From Paracoccaceae bacterium (GTDB lineage Bacteria; Pseudomonadota; Alphaproteobacteria; Rhodobacterales; Rhodobacteraceae), in contig JANQRL010000048.1 in assembly GCA_028284605.1 (NCBI GenBank), positions 33,273 through 97,272 on the forward strand: a stretch of DNA of 64,000 bases, given 5' to 3'. The notes under the pieces were generated by a model. That model saw only the letters and a program-made list of their open reading frames with translations, searched no databases and was not told where the DNA came from. The position numbers and the translations under genes are program-made. Shown piece by piece: positions 34,358-43,379 of this stretch. Each line of letters opens with the position of its first letter. Positions within the stretch are counted from its first letter, which is position 1.

Positions 34358-36466
34358 ATGACCGTCATTGAGCAGAAGTCGCTGGCGACGCTGTCCTCGC
34401 TCTGGGATGCCGCCGCCACGGCGCAGATGACTGAGCCGGAAAAGCTGCGCTACCGGTCCAACTTGCTCGGCGCCGACAAGCGGGTGACCAATTACGGCGG
34501 CGGCAACACCTCGGCCAAGGTCATGCAGCGCGATCCGCTGACCGGGGAGGAGGTCGAGGTGCTCTGGGTGAAGGGCTCCGGCGGCGACCTGGGGTCAATG
34601 GACCTTGGCGGGTTCGCGACGCTCTACATGGACAAGCTGATGGCGCTTCAGGGCCTCTATCGCGGCGAAGAACATGAAGACGAGATGGTGGGATACCTCC
34701 CCCATTGCACCTTCGGCCTGAACCCGCGCGCGGCCTCCATCGACACCCCGCTCCATGCCTATGTGAACCGCCGGCATGTGGACCATATCCATCCCGATTC
34801 GCTGATCGCGGTCGCCGCGATGACCAACAGCGAAGAGGCCACCCGCGAGATTTACGGCGACGAGATCGGCTGGCTGCCGTGGAAGCGCCCGGGATTCGAG
34901 CTGGGTCTGATGCTGCAACGCTTCATCGCCGAGAACCCGGAGGCGAAAGGGGTTGTCCTGGCCTCCCATGGCCTCTTCACCTGGGACGACGATTGTCGGG
35001 ACTGCTACGAGCTGACGCTCGCGACGCTGAACCGCTGCATCGAATGGCTCGGCGACCGGATGACGGGCAAGGCGGTCTTCGGCGGCACCCGGCACACGCC
35101 CCTGACCGCGCAGAGCCGGTCCGGGGTCGCGGCGGCGATCATGCCGGTGATCCGCGGCGCGGTCTCCGAAGGGACGACCAAGGTCGGGCATTTCGACGAC
35201 AGCGCGGCGGTGCTGGAGTTTGTCTGCTCCGAGAAGCTCGAGGAGATCGCGGCGCTCGGGACAAGCTGCCCGGACCATTTCCTGCGCACGAAAATCCGGC
35301 CGCTCGTGCTGCCCTTCGACCCAGGTTCGGACGAGGCCGCGGCGCTTGCCCAGGCGGTGCCCGGCGCCGTCGAGGGGTACCGCGACTTCTACCAAGGTTA
35401 TTACGACCGCTGCAAACGGCCCGACAGCCCGCCGATGCGCGACCCCAATCCGGTGGTCTTCCTGATCCCGGGCGTCGGTCTGGTCACCTTCGCCAAGGAC
35501 AAGCAGACCGCACGGGTCTCGGCGGAGTTCTATATCAACGCGATCAACGTGCTGCGCGGGACGACGACGCTCTCGACCTTCGTCTCGCTGCCCGAGCAGG
35601 AGGCGTTCGACATCGAGTATTGGGCGCTTGAGGAGGCCAAGCTCCAGCGCATGCCGAAGCCGAAATCCCTGGCCGGCAAGGTCTCTCTGGTCACCGGCGC
35701 GGCCGGCGGGATCGGCCGCGCCATCGCCCGCCGGCTGGCGCGCGAGGGGGCGACGGTGCTGCTGGCCGATATCGACGAGGCGGCCCTCGCCGCGACCGAG
35801 ACCGAGATGGTGTCCCAGTTCGGCCGCGATCAGGTCCGGGCTACCGCGATGAATGTCACCTCGGAAGAGGATGTCGCCGCGGCCTTCGCCGCCGTGGCGC
35901 GGGAGTTCGGCGGGATCGACATCCTGGTCTCGAATGCCGGCATCGCCGCCTCGGCCACGGTCGAGGAGACCACGATCGCCGACTGGAACCGCAATATGGA
36001 CGTGCTTGCGAAGGGCTATTTCCTTGTTGCCCGCGAAGCCTTCCGGATGATGGACAGGCAGGGGCGGGGCGGCTCCATCGTCTTCATCGGGTCGAAGAAC
36101 GGCCTGGCCGCGTCCCCGAACGCCGCCGCCTACTGCACCGCGAAGGCGGCGGAGATCCACCTTGCCCGCTGCCTTGCGCTGGAAGGTGCCGAGCGCGGCA
36201 TCCGGGTCAATACCGTCAACCCCGACGCGGTGCTGCGCGGCTCGAAAATCTGGAGCGGCGAGTGGCGGGAACAGCGCGCGGCCTCCTACAACCTGTCGGT
36301 CGACGAGCTGGAGGAGCATTACCGCAACCGGTCGCTTCTGAAGCGCTCGGTCCTGCCCGAGGATATCGCCGAGGGGGTTTACTTCTTCGCCGCGGAGCTT
36401 TCGTCGAAGAGCACCGGCAATATCCTGAATGTCGATGGCGGCAACGCGCAGGCGTTCACGCGCTAG
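34358..36466 (+). CDS. rhaD: Bifunctional rhamnulose-1-phosphate aldolase / short-chain dehydrogenase
   Basis: Of 702 aa, residues ~20-400 are a class II aldolase/adducin domain (NYGGGNTSAKVM; zinc-site HVDHIHPDSLIAVAAM; VLASHGLFTWDD). Residues ~435-702 are an SDR domain with cofactor motif LVTGAAGGIGRAIARRLA, LVSNAGIAASA and the catalytic pair in AAYCTAKAAE. The aldolase splits rhamnulose-1-phosphate into DHAP and L-lactaldehyde, which the SDR half then oxidises or reduces. The fusion is typical of alphaproteobacterial rha loci. AGGAG precedes the ATG. Confidence 0.93.
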   Translation: MTVIEQKSLATLSSLWDAAATAQMTEPEKLRYRSNLLGADKRVTNYGGGNTSAKVMQRDPLTGEEVEVLWVKGSGGDLGSMDLGGFATLYMDKLMALQGLYRGEEHEDEMVGYLPHCTFGLNPRAASIDTPLHAYVNRRHVDHIHPDSLIAVAAMTNSEEATREIYGDEIGWLPWKRPGFELGLMLQRFIAENPEAKGVVLASHGLFTWDDDCRDCYELTLATLNRCIEWLGDRMTGKAVFGGTRHTPLTAQSRSGVAAAIMPVIRGAVSEGTTKVGHFDDSAAVLEFVCSEKLEEIAALGTSCPDHFLRTKIRPLVLPFDPGSDEAAALAQAVPGAVEGYRDFYQGYYDRCKRPDSPPMRDPNPVVFLIPGVGLVTFAKDKQTARVSAEFYINAINVLRGTTTLSTFVSLPEQEAFDIEYWALEEAKLQRMPKPKSLAGKVSLVTGAAGGIGRAIARRLAREGATVLLADIDEAALAATETEMVSQFGRDQVRATAMNVTSEEDVAAAFAAVAREFGGIDILVSNAGIAASATVEETTIADWNRNMDVLAKGYFLVAREAFRMMDRQGRGGSIVFIGSKNGLAASPNAAAYCTAKAAEIHLARCLALEGAERGIRVNTVNPDAVLRGSKIWSGEWREQRAASYNLSVDELEEHYRNRSLLKRSVLPEDIAEGVYFFAAELSSKSTGNILNVDGGNAQAFTR

Positions 36467-36476
36467 GGCCGTCCAG

Positions 36477-37760
36477 ATGATCGACCAGAACCGCATCGCC
36501 GAGGACAATGCCGCCCGTGAGCCGCGGCATCGGGCGGAATTCGAGGCGCTGGCGAGCCTGCTCGACGCGCGGGGGATCGACGTGGCCGGTCTCGTTACCC
36601 GTGCGATGGCGTTCTCCGTCGCGATCCCGAGCTGGGGGGTCGGGACCGGGGGTACTCGGTTCGCGCGGTTCCCGGGGCCGGGGGAGCCCCGCGGCATCGA
36701 GGACAAGATCGACGATTGCGGCGTGATCCATGCACTGAGCCGGGTGACGCCGGCGGTCTCGCTTCATATTCCGTGGGACATCACCGACGATCCCGCCGCC
36801 CTGATCGAACGGGCTTCCGTCCTCGGCCTCGGCTTCGACGCGGTGAACTCGAACACCTTCATGGACCAGCCCGATCAGCCGCTCTCCTACAAGTTCGGGT
36901 CGCTCTCCCATACCGACCGCACAGTTCGGGAGCAGGCCATCGCCCATAACCGCGCCTGTATCGAATTTGGCCAGAAGATCGGATCGACGGCGCTGACCGT
37001 CTGGATCGGCGACGGATCGAACTTTCCGGGCCAGGCGCATCTGGGCCGGGCCTTCGACCGCTATCTCGCCTCGATGGAAGAGATATATGCGGCGCTGCCC
37101 GCCGACTGGCATCTCTTCATCGAGCACAAGGTCTATGAGCCGGCCTTCTATTCGACCGTGATCTCCGATTGGGGGTCGAGCTATCTGGCCGCCACGTCGC
37201 TCGGCCCCAGGGCGAAGTGCCTGGTGGATCTGGGTCATCATGCCCCGAATACCAATGTCGAGCAGATCGTGGCCCGGCTCGCCCGGGTCGGGCGACTCGC
37301 CGGGTTTCACTTCAACGACAGCAAGTACGGCGACGACGACCTCGACAGCGGCAGTATCGACCCCTACGGGCTCTTTCTGGTCTTCAACGAACTGACCGAG
37401 GCGGAATTGTCCGGGTACGCGGACTTCGCCCCGGCCTACATGCTCGACCAGTCGCACAACGTCACCGATCCGATCGAGAGCCTCATCGTGAGCGCCGTCG
37501 AGGTGCAGCGGGCCTTCGTCCAGAACGGGCTGGTCGACCGCGCGGCGTTGCATGGCGCCCAGGAGGCCAACGATGCCCTCGCCGCCAGCGAGACACTCAA
37601 GGCCGCCTTCCGCACCGATGTCGGCCCGATCCTGGCCGAGGCGCGGCTGCGGGCGGGGGGCGCTCTCGATCCGGTCGGCGCCTACCGGGCCTCGGGCTAC
37701 CGGCGGGCCGTGGCGCAGCGCCGCCCAACGGCCGCGGGCGGCGGGGGCGGCATCGTCTGA
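36477..37760 (+). CDS. rhaI: L-rhamnose isomerase (RhaI type)
   Basis: This 427-aa TIM-barrel sugar isomerase belongs to the alphaproteobacterial RhaI group. It shows VSLHIPWDITDDP, FGSLSHTDRTVREQAIAHN, WIGDGSNFPGQ, LFIEHKVYEPAFYST, CLVDLGHHAPNTNVEQIVA and the metal-binding HFNDSKYGDDDLDSG. It converts L-rhamnose to L-rhamnulose. The ATG at 36477 is 10 bp after the rhaD stop; an earlier in-frame start would lie inside rhaD. Its stop overlaps the next start by one base (TGATG). Confidence 0.9.
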   Translation: MIDQNRIAEDNAAREPRHRAEFEALASLLDARGIDVAGLVTRAMAFSVAIPSWGVGTGGTRFARFPGPGEPRGIEDKIDDCGVIHALSRVTPAVSLHIPWDITDDPAALIERASVLGLGFDAVNSNTFMDQPDQPLSYKFGSLSHTDRTVREQAIAHNRACIEFGQKIGSTALTVWIGDGSNFPGQAHLGRAFDRYLASMEEIYAALPADWHLFIEHKVYEPAFYSTVISDWGSSYLAATSLGPRAKCLVDLGHHAPNTNVEQIVARLARVGRLAGFHFNDSKYGDDDLDSGSIDPYGLFLVFNELTEAELSGYADFAPAYMLDQSHNVTDPIESLIVSAVEVQRAFVQNGLVDRAALHGAQEANDALAASETLKAAFRTDVGPILAEARLRAGGALDPVGAYRASGYRRAVAQRRPTAAGGGGGIV

Positions 37761-38716
37761 TGGCCACCGCCCAGACGCGCGTGCTGTTGCACCACGATCC
37801 CGATCAGACCGCCGCGTCACAGCTCTCCGCCCTGCCGGACAGCGTCGCCCTGACAATCTGCCCGCCCGAGGATGTCGCCGGGCTTCAGAGCGCGCTGGCC
37901 GAGGCGGAGGTGGTCTGGCACGTGCTGACGCCCCTGAGTGCTGCCGATATCGAGGCGGCCCCCCGGCTTCGGCTGATCCAGAAGATCGGGGTCGGCGTGA
38001 ACACCATCGACATCGACGCCGCCCGGCGCCGGGGTGTCGCCGTGTGCAACATGCCCGGCACCAACACCCAGGCGGTGGCGGAGATGACGTTGCTTCACAT
38101 GTTGGCCGGTCTGCGGCGGGCGACGCCGGTGGACGCGGCGATGCGGCGCGAGGCGGGCTGGGCGCGGGCCGCGGCTCTTTCCGCGGGGGCCGGAGAGCTT
38201 TTCGGGCGGACGGTCGGGTTTCTCGGCTACGGCGCGGTGCCGCGGGCCCTGACGCCGGTGCTGACCGCGCTTGGGGCCCGGCTCCTGGCCTGGGCCCGGC
38301 GCCCGGTCGAGGTGCCGGGGGTGCGCCGGGCCGACCTCGCCGAAATCCTGTCGGAGGCCGATATCGTTTCCGTCCACCTGCCGCTCGCCGAGGACACGCG
38401 GGGCCTGCTCGATGACCGCGCGCTTGCGCAGATGAAACCGGGTGCGCTCCTCGTGAACACCGCGCGGGGCGAAATCGTCTCCGAGCCGGCCTTGGTCCGG
38501 GCGCTGGAGGAGGGGCGCATCGGCTTTGCCGGTCTGGACGTATTCGCGACGGAACCTCCGGGGCCCGGCACGGCGCTCCGCGGCCAGCCGAATACGCTCC
38601 TCACCCCCCACGTCGCCTGGCACACCGAGGAAACCTGGCGCCGGTCCCTGGAGGTCGCCCTGGACAATCTGGCGCGGTTGAGCTCCGGCTCACCGCTCAC
38701 CCACCAGGTCGCCTGA
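37760..38716 (+). CDS. D-isomer-specific 2-hydroxyacid dehydrogenase
   Basis: This 318-aa protein has the family's Rossmann segment VGFLGYGAVPRAL (about 156-168), in which the third glycine of GxGxxG is replaced by Pro. The catalytic set is present: Arg in LVNTARGEIV, Glu in FATEPPGPG and His in LLTPHVAWHTEET. It should reduce a 2-keto acid or oxidise a 2-hydroxy acid with NAD(P)H. It is coupled to rhaI by a 1-bp overlap, so it may act on a lactate-level product or on a related sugar acid. It is not part of the basic Rhizobium rha set. Confidence 0.85.
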   Translation: MATAQTRVLLHHDPDQTAASQLSALPDSVALTICPPEDVAGLQSALAEAEVVWHVLTPLSAADIEAAPRLRLIQKIGVGVNTIDIDAARRRGVAVCNMPGTNTQAVAEMTLLHMLAGLRRATPVDAAMRREAGWARAAALSAGAGELFGRTVGFLGYGAVPRALTPVLTALGARLLAWARRPVEVPGVRRADLAEILSEADIVSVHLPLAEDTRGLLDDRALAQMKPGALLVNTARGEIVSEPALVRALEEGRIGFAGLDVFATEPPGPGTALRGQPNTLLTPHVAWHTEETWRRSLEVALDNLARLSSGSPLTHQVA

Positions 38717-39044
38717 AAGGGCGCGCCGTCGCCAGCCGCTCTCACGAGAGGCGCCGGCATTGGCCCGGCATGGTTCCAGACATGTGAACCGGACCGGTCC
38801 GATCTCGAAAGGTCCAGCGATTTGGACCCTGCGGGACTTCTGTCGTTCCAGGGGACGCTTGTTCCGAACTCCGCATAGCAACAGGTCGCGGCGGCCTATG
38901 TGCGACTGTCCGGCCTACAGACTACCCGCAGAACCGGATCGCCAGCCAAAGTCCGGGCGTGCGGCACGGCCTCCGCGTCGTCTGAGGAACGTCGGGTCCC
39001 GGGGACGATCGATCCCCCGCCGCGATTGGTCGGCGACGCCGATA
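38717..39044. other. Gene-free stretch between convergent genes
   Basis: No convincing gene, RNA or terminator is seen. A 13-mer (GGGCGTGCGGCAC, 38955-38967), preceded by GAACCG, recurs at 62135-62147 in the IS6-like remnant region, so decayed mobile DNA is possible. Confidence 0.4.
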
Positions 39045-40574
39045 CTAGGCCGGTCCGACAGGTTCGCGGTTCGGTCCGATGTCATCCGGACGCTCCACGA
39101 GGTAGCGCGCGAGTTGCGATTGGACCTCCGCGTAGCGGGGGTCATCGAACAGGTTCTCGATCTCGCCGGGGTCGCGGGTCAGGTCGTAGAGCTCGCCCGC
39201 CCCGCTGCGCATATCCACGGTCAGCTTGTGCGTCCGGGTGCGCACGCAGCGCAGAGACAGGGCGACGCCGACGCGGTTCGGCAGAAGCTCCCATTCGTTC
39301 ATGGCATAGGCCCGTGTGGCGCCGTCGGTTTCGATCAGAGGACGCAGGCTCGTCCCGTGCTGGGGCAGGAGCGCGTCCGACGCGCCGAGGTCGTAGAGCG
39401 TGGGGCCGAGATCGAGGGTCGAGACCGGCTCGGCCACCACCTTGCCCGAGGGCGCCGTCGGCCCCCGCACGATCATCGGGACCCGCAAGAGCCCCTCATA
39501 GGTCATCGGCCCCTTCAGGATCAGCCCGTGATCGCCCAGCCAGTCGCCGTGATCGGAGATGTAGAAGACATAAGTCGTCTCGCTGAGGCCGGTCTCGCTC
39601 AGCGCGGCCAGGATGCGGCCTACATTGTCGTCGATCAGGGCGATCTGACCGTATGTGTTGGCGATGATTTCGCGCAGCTGCGCGTCGCTCTGCGGCGGGA
39701 TGCGGGAGTATTCCTGGCGGATCTTGACCGAGGCCGGGTCGCCCTCGGGGTCGTTCTCGATGGCGGCACGGTGCCACCAGGGGCGTCTGTCGAAATCCCG
39801 CTCGCGGTGCTGCGGCAGATCGACCTCGGCCGGATCGTGCAGTCGCGACCAGGGTTCGGGGCAGTCGAAGGGGTGGTGGGGATCGGGGAAGCTGATCCAG
39901 GTGCAGAAGGGCTTCGTGTTGTCTCGGCCATGCCTGAGCCAGTCGATGGCACGATCCGCGGTCCAGGGCGTGTTGTGCCAGACCATCGGCAGTTTCGAGT
40001 GCCAGGTCTGCGCCGCGCCCTTGGTGTCGCCCGCATTCTCCCAATAGAGCCTGATCTTCTCGTCGCCGCGTCCGTCGGCATGGAAGTAACGCTCGAAATG
40101 CAAGCCGCGCGGGGGCTTCTGCGGCTCGAACCAGTTATGGCCGCCGATCATCAGTTCGACATGCTGGAAGCCCATATAGGGGCCATGCCAGTCCGCGCCG
40201 AACTCCACCGACGAGAGTTCGGATTCCGGCGATCCGGTGGGGTGGCGCGCGTGGAAGGTCGAGAAATGCGCCTTGCCGAAGAAGGCGGTTTCATACCCCG
40301 TCGCGCCCAGCGCCCCGGCAAAACCCCTCTCGCCGGTGGCGGGGTCGAGGTCGATGCCGTTGTCGTGGACGCCGTGGGTCCGGCAGAGCTGCCCGGTCAG
40401 GATTGAGGCGCGGGCGGGCTGGCAGACGACCGATGGCGTGATGCAGGCCGAAAACCGCGTCCCGTCCCGGCACATCTGGTCGAGGTTCGGGGTCTTGACC
40501 TTGCGCCCCTCGATCCCGAGGCAGTCGCCCCGCTGCTGATCGGAGGAGATAATGATGAAGTTCGGTCGGGTCAT
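39045..40574 (-). CDS. Sulfatase (formylglycine type)
   Basis: This 509-aa protein is a type I sulfatase or alkaline-phosphatase-fold hydrolase. It has NFIIISSDQQRGDCLG (metal Asp), the signature CQPARASILTGQ with Cys51 in C-x-P-x-R (to be converted to formylglycine), and VFYISDHGDWLGDHGLI (second metal Asp/His). It has no signal peptide, so it acts in the cytoplasm. The substrate would be an imported sulfate ester or possibly a phosphonate or sulfamate. It overlaps the alpha/beta-hydrolase gene by 4 bp at the end of the TAXI-TRAP operon. A classic FGE gene is not in the window. Confidence 0.88.
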   Translation of the reverse strand: MTRPNFIIISSDQQRGDCLGIEGRKVKTPNLDQMCRDGTRFSACITPSVVCQPARASILTGQLCRTHGVHDNGIDLDPATGERGFAGALGATGYETAFFGKAHFSTFHARHPTGSPESELSSVEFGADWHGPYMGFQHVELMIGGHNWFEPQKPPRGLHFERYFHADGRGDEKIRLYWENAGDTKGAAQTWHSKLPMVWHNTPWTADRAIDWLRHGRDNTKPFCTWISFPDPHHPFDCPEPWSRLHDPAEVDLPQHRERDFDRRPWWHRAAIENDPEGDPASVKIRQEYSRIPPQSDAQLREIIANTYGQIALIDDNVGRILAALSETGLSETTYVFYISDHGDWLGDHGLILKGPMTYEGLLRVPMIVRGPTAPSGKVVAEPVSTLDLGPTLYDLGASDALLPQHGTSLRPLIETDGATRAYAMNEWELLPNRVGVALSLRCVRTRTHKLTVDMRSGAGELYDLTRDPGEIENLFDDPRYAEVQSQLARYLVERPDDIGPNREPVGPA

Positions 40575-41284
40575 GGGACAGGCCCCGTCATGTGGTGGAT
40601 CAGGTCGGCGGTGGCCTCGGGCAGCTCGATCATCGCGTCGTGAAGGCAGTCGAGGCGGGCGGTCTCCCAGTCCGGGTCGTTGGCGTAGCGGTCATGGAAG
40701 GACCAGAACGGCGATGGGCTGTGCCGGGTGCAGAGGATGTGCATCTTGCGGCCGATGGCGCGTTCCACGCCGGTGAGCGTCGGCCCTTCCGAGAAACAGC
40801 GGATCGGGTGCGGTGTTGCGAGTGAGGCCAGCCAGGCGCGCTTCTCGGGATCGCCGGTCCAGCGGTCGAGGCCGGATGGAGGGACGAGGTAGCCGCCGGT
40901 CATCGAGGCGCGCACCTCGGCCGCCCGTTCCGGCGTGCCGATGGAGAAGGCCGATTGGCCGGATGCGGTGGGCACGAAGGCGTCGAGATAGACCAGTGCG
41001 CTGACCCGGTCCGGCATGCGGGAGGCGACCCCTGCGATGATGAAGCCGCCATAGGAATGGCCGACGAGGGTCACATCGGTCAGTTCATTGGCGCGGAGGA
41101 CCCCACAGATGTCGTCGACATGCAGGTCGGGGGTGATGTCGGCATGGGCCAGATGGGCGCGCTCGCCGAGCCCCGTCATCGTGGGGGAAAACACCCGATG
41201 GCCCCGGGCACGCAACAGGTCCTCCACCTCGCGCCAGACCCAGCCGCCGTGCCAGCCGCCGTGAACGAGAACGATTGCGGTCAT
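40571..41284 (-). CDS. Alpha/beta hydrolase (esterase-like)
   Basis: This 237-aa protein has an alpha/beta-hydrolase fold: oxyanion loop VLVHGGWHGGWVW, nucleophile elbow TLVGHSYGG with Ser77, ALVYLDAFVP, and a late His in LDCLHDAMIELPE. It resembles small carboxylesterases and hydroxynitrile-lyase-like enzymes. It overlaps both neighbours by 4 bp, between the TRAP permease and the sulfatase, so it probably cleaves an ester in the imported sulfated compound. Confidence 0.85.
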   Translation of the reverse strand: MTAIVLVHGGWHGGWVWREVEDLLRARGHRVFSPTMTGLGERAHLAHADITPDLHVDDICGVLRANELTDVTLVGHSYGGFIIAGVASRMPDRVSALVYLDAFVPTASGQSAFSIGTPERAAEVRASMTGGYLVPPSGLDRWTGDPEKRAWLASLATPHPIRCFSEGPTLTGVERAIGRKMHILCTRHSPSPFWSFHDRYANDPDWETARLDCLHDAMIELPEATADLIHHMTGPVP

Positions 41285-43305
41285 GCGCCGGCCCTCGCAG
41301 CCCTAAGTTTCGCTAAGTCGAAGGTCAGGAATGCGGCGATGGCGCAGAGGCCCGCCAGACTAACCACCGCGCCCGGCGCCACGATGGCGAGCGCCGCGAT
41401 GGCCCGCAACATCCGCTCGGGCATTCCAAGGGTCCGTACTGCCCAGCCCGTTGTCGCCCCGGTCAGCATCCAGACGCAGAGGCCCAGCCTGAGCGCCGCC
41501 TCGGCGAAGGCCAGCGGCGCGAAACCGACCTGACCGACCAGGAGTTGCGGGTGATAGAAGAAGGCATAGGGGATCACGAAGGCCACCGCGCAAAGCTTCA
41601 CCGCCGAGATGCCGGTCTCGAAAGGGTGCGACTTCGCGATGGGGGCGGCGGCATAGGCGGCCAGGGCGACCGGAGGCGTGATCGGCGACAGCACCCCGAA
41701 ATAGAGCACAAAAAGATGGACGGCCAGGATCGGCGTGGCGTCCCCGGCAAGCTGGGTCAGGAAGATGCCCATGATGGTGATGATCGTGGCATAGGCGGGC
41801 AGGGTGGGCATGCCCATCGACAGCACGAGCGAGGCGATCATCGTCAAGAGCAGCGCGACGAACAGGTTATCCTCGACCAGAAGCCCGAGGTCCGACCCGA
41901 TCTTGGGGCCGAGGCCGGTCCCCTCGACCACGCCGATGAAGACGCCGAGGCCCGCCACGATGGCCAGGAGCTGCGACACCGCGACGCCGCCTTCCTTGAG
42001 CTTCTCGACAAGACGGCCGGGGGCGGCGCGGAACTCGGGGTTCAGAAGGCCGAAGAGGATCGTCATGACGATGGCCCAGAAACCCGCCCGGTTCACCGAA
42101 TAGCCCGCGGCGAGGCAGAAGATGATCGCCGTCAGGGGTGCGGCGAAGGACAGCGACTTGATCCAGTCGGCGCGTTCCAGAATGGGAATCTCTGAGGGTC
42201 CGGCGGGGCGGATGCCGGTCTTGCGGGCCTGAAACTCCACCGCGGTGAAGAGGCTGCCGAAGTAGAAGAGTGCGGGCAGCAGCACCGCGACGGCGACCTG
42301 GCCGTAGGGAATCTGCGCCTGCTCGGCGAGGTAGAAGGCCGCGGCCCCCATCACAGGCGGCGTGATCTGGCCGCCGGTGGAGGCCGCGGCCTCGATCCCG
42401 CCGGCGAAGCGGGGCGAGAAGCCACGCGACTTGATCAGCGGGATCGTGAAGGTGCCGGTGCCCACCACATTGGCCGCCGCCGAGCCCGAGAAAGTCCCGA
42501 ACATCGCCGAGGAGACGATGGCCGCATGGGCCGGGCCACCGCGCAGGCGCCGGGTGGCGACAAGCGCGATCTTGAGGATCGCGTCGGCGGCGCCCGTCGC
42601 CTGGATGATCACGCCGAACAGGATGAAGATCACCACGTTCTGGATCATGATTGACAGGGCAAAGCCCATCGCCCCCGTCGTCTCCAGCCAGAAGTTCAGC
42701 GCCAGCAAGTCCCAGCTCTTCGGCGCGGTCTCGTAGAACAATCCCGTCGGATCGCCCCATCGCATGTAGAGGACGGCGAGGACGATCAGGACAAACATCA
42801 TCCAGCCGGCCAGGCGGCGGACCAGTTCCACGATCACCACGACGCCGCACATGGCCGCGACGATGTCGATGGTGTTGGGCAGAAAGAGCGCATCGGAACC
42901 CAGGCTGAGTTTGCGCGCCAGCACCCAGACCGCGAAGGCCAGAAGGCAGATCAGCGCCAGATTGAAGCCCGTCGCCGCGCGTCGCGCGCCCGGGTGCTCA
43001 ATCCGCCAGGGCGAGGTCGTCAGGATCGCGATGGTGCAGGCCGAGGCGACGAAGAAGGGCCGGATGAAGGCGGGGTCGAGGAGGGTGCGGTTGACACCAC
43101 GGAACGTGCCGCGGAGCCAGCCGACGAGGTCGTTCCACGTCCCGTCGCCGCGGCGCTCCCACCCCAGGGCGGCATAGGTGTCGTTGTTCGACAGGACCGG
43201 AAAGAGCGGCGAGGGCAGGTAGATGATCACCGCCGCCATCGTGAGCGCGATGACGGCGATGACCTTGCCCATAAGGGGGGACAGCCGTTCAGGATCGCCT
43301 AGCAT
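41281..43305 (-). CDS. TRAP transporter fused permease (TAXI type, DctQM fusion)
   Basis: This 674-aa membrane protein has the length and topology of fused 4TM-12TM TAXI-TRAP permeases. Family motifs are FSGSAAANVVGTGTFTIPLI, GGIEAAASTGGQITPPVMGA, SLVLSMGMPTLPAYATI and FGVLSPITPPVALAAYAAA. It imports an organic acid using an ion gradient, with the binding protein encoded 74 bp upstream. Confidence 0.93.
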   Translation of the reverse strand: MLGDPERLSPLMGKVIAVIALTMAAVIIYLPSPLFPVLSNNDTYAALGWERRGDGTWNDLVGWLRGTFRGVNRTLLDPAFIRPFFVASACTIAILTTSPWRIEHPGARRAATGFNLALICLLAFAVWVLARKLSLGSDALFLPNTIDIVAAMCGVVVIVELVRRLAGWMMFVLIVLAVLYMRWGDPTGLFYETAPKSWDLLALNFWLETTGAMGFALSIMIQNVVIFILFGVIIQATGAADAILKIALVATRRLRGGPAHAAIVSSAMFGTFSGSAAANVVGTGTFTIPLIKSRGFSPRFAGGIEAAASTGGQITPPVMGAAAFYLAEQAQIPYGQVAVAVLLPALFYFGSLFTAVEFQARKTGIRPAGPSEIPILERADWIKSLSFAAPLTAIIFCLAAGYSVNRAGFWAIVMTILFGLLNPEFRAAPGRLVEKLKEGGVAVSQLLAIVAGLGVFIGVVEGTGLGPKIGSDLGLLVEDNLFVALLLTMIASLVLSMGMPTLPAYATIITIMGIFLTQLAGDATPILAVHLFVLYFGVLSPITPPVALAAYAAAPIAKSHPFETGISAVKLCAVAFVIPYAFFYHPQLLVGQVGFAPLAFAEAALRLGLCVWMLTGATTGWAVRTLGMPERMLRAIAALAIVAPGAVVSLAGLCAIAAFLTFDLAKLRAARAGA

Positions 43306-43379
43306 GTCTCCGCGCGCCCGGATTGCAGATCAGAGGTCCGCGGCCCGGGCCCCCTTGCCCACTGTGCCGCTGGGCCGGC

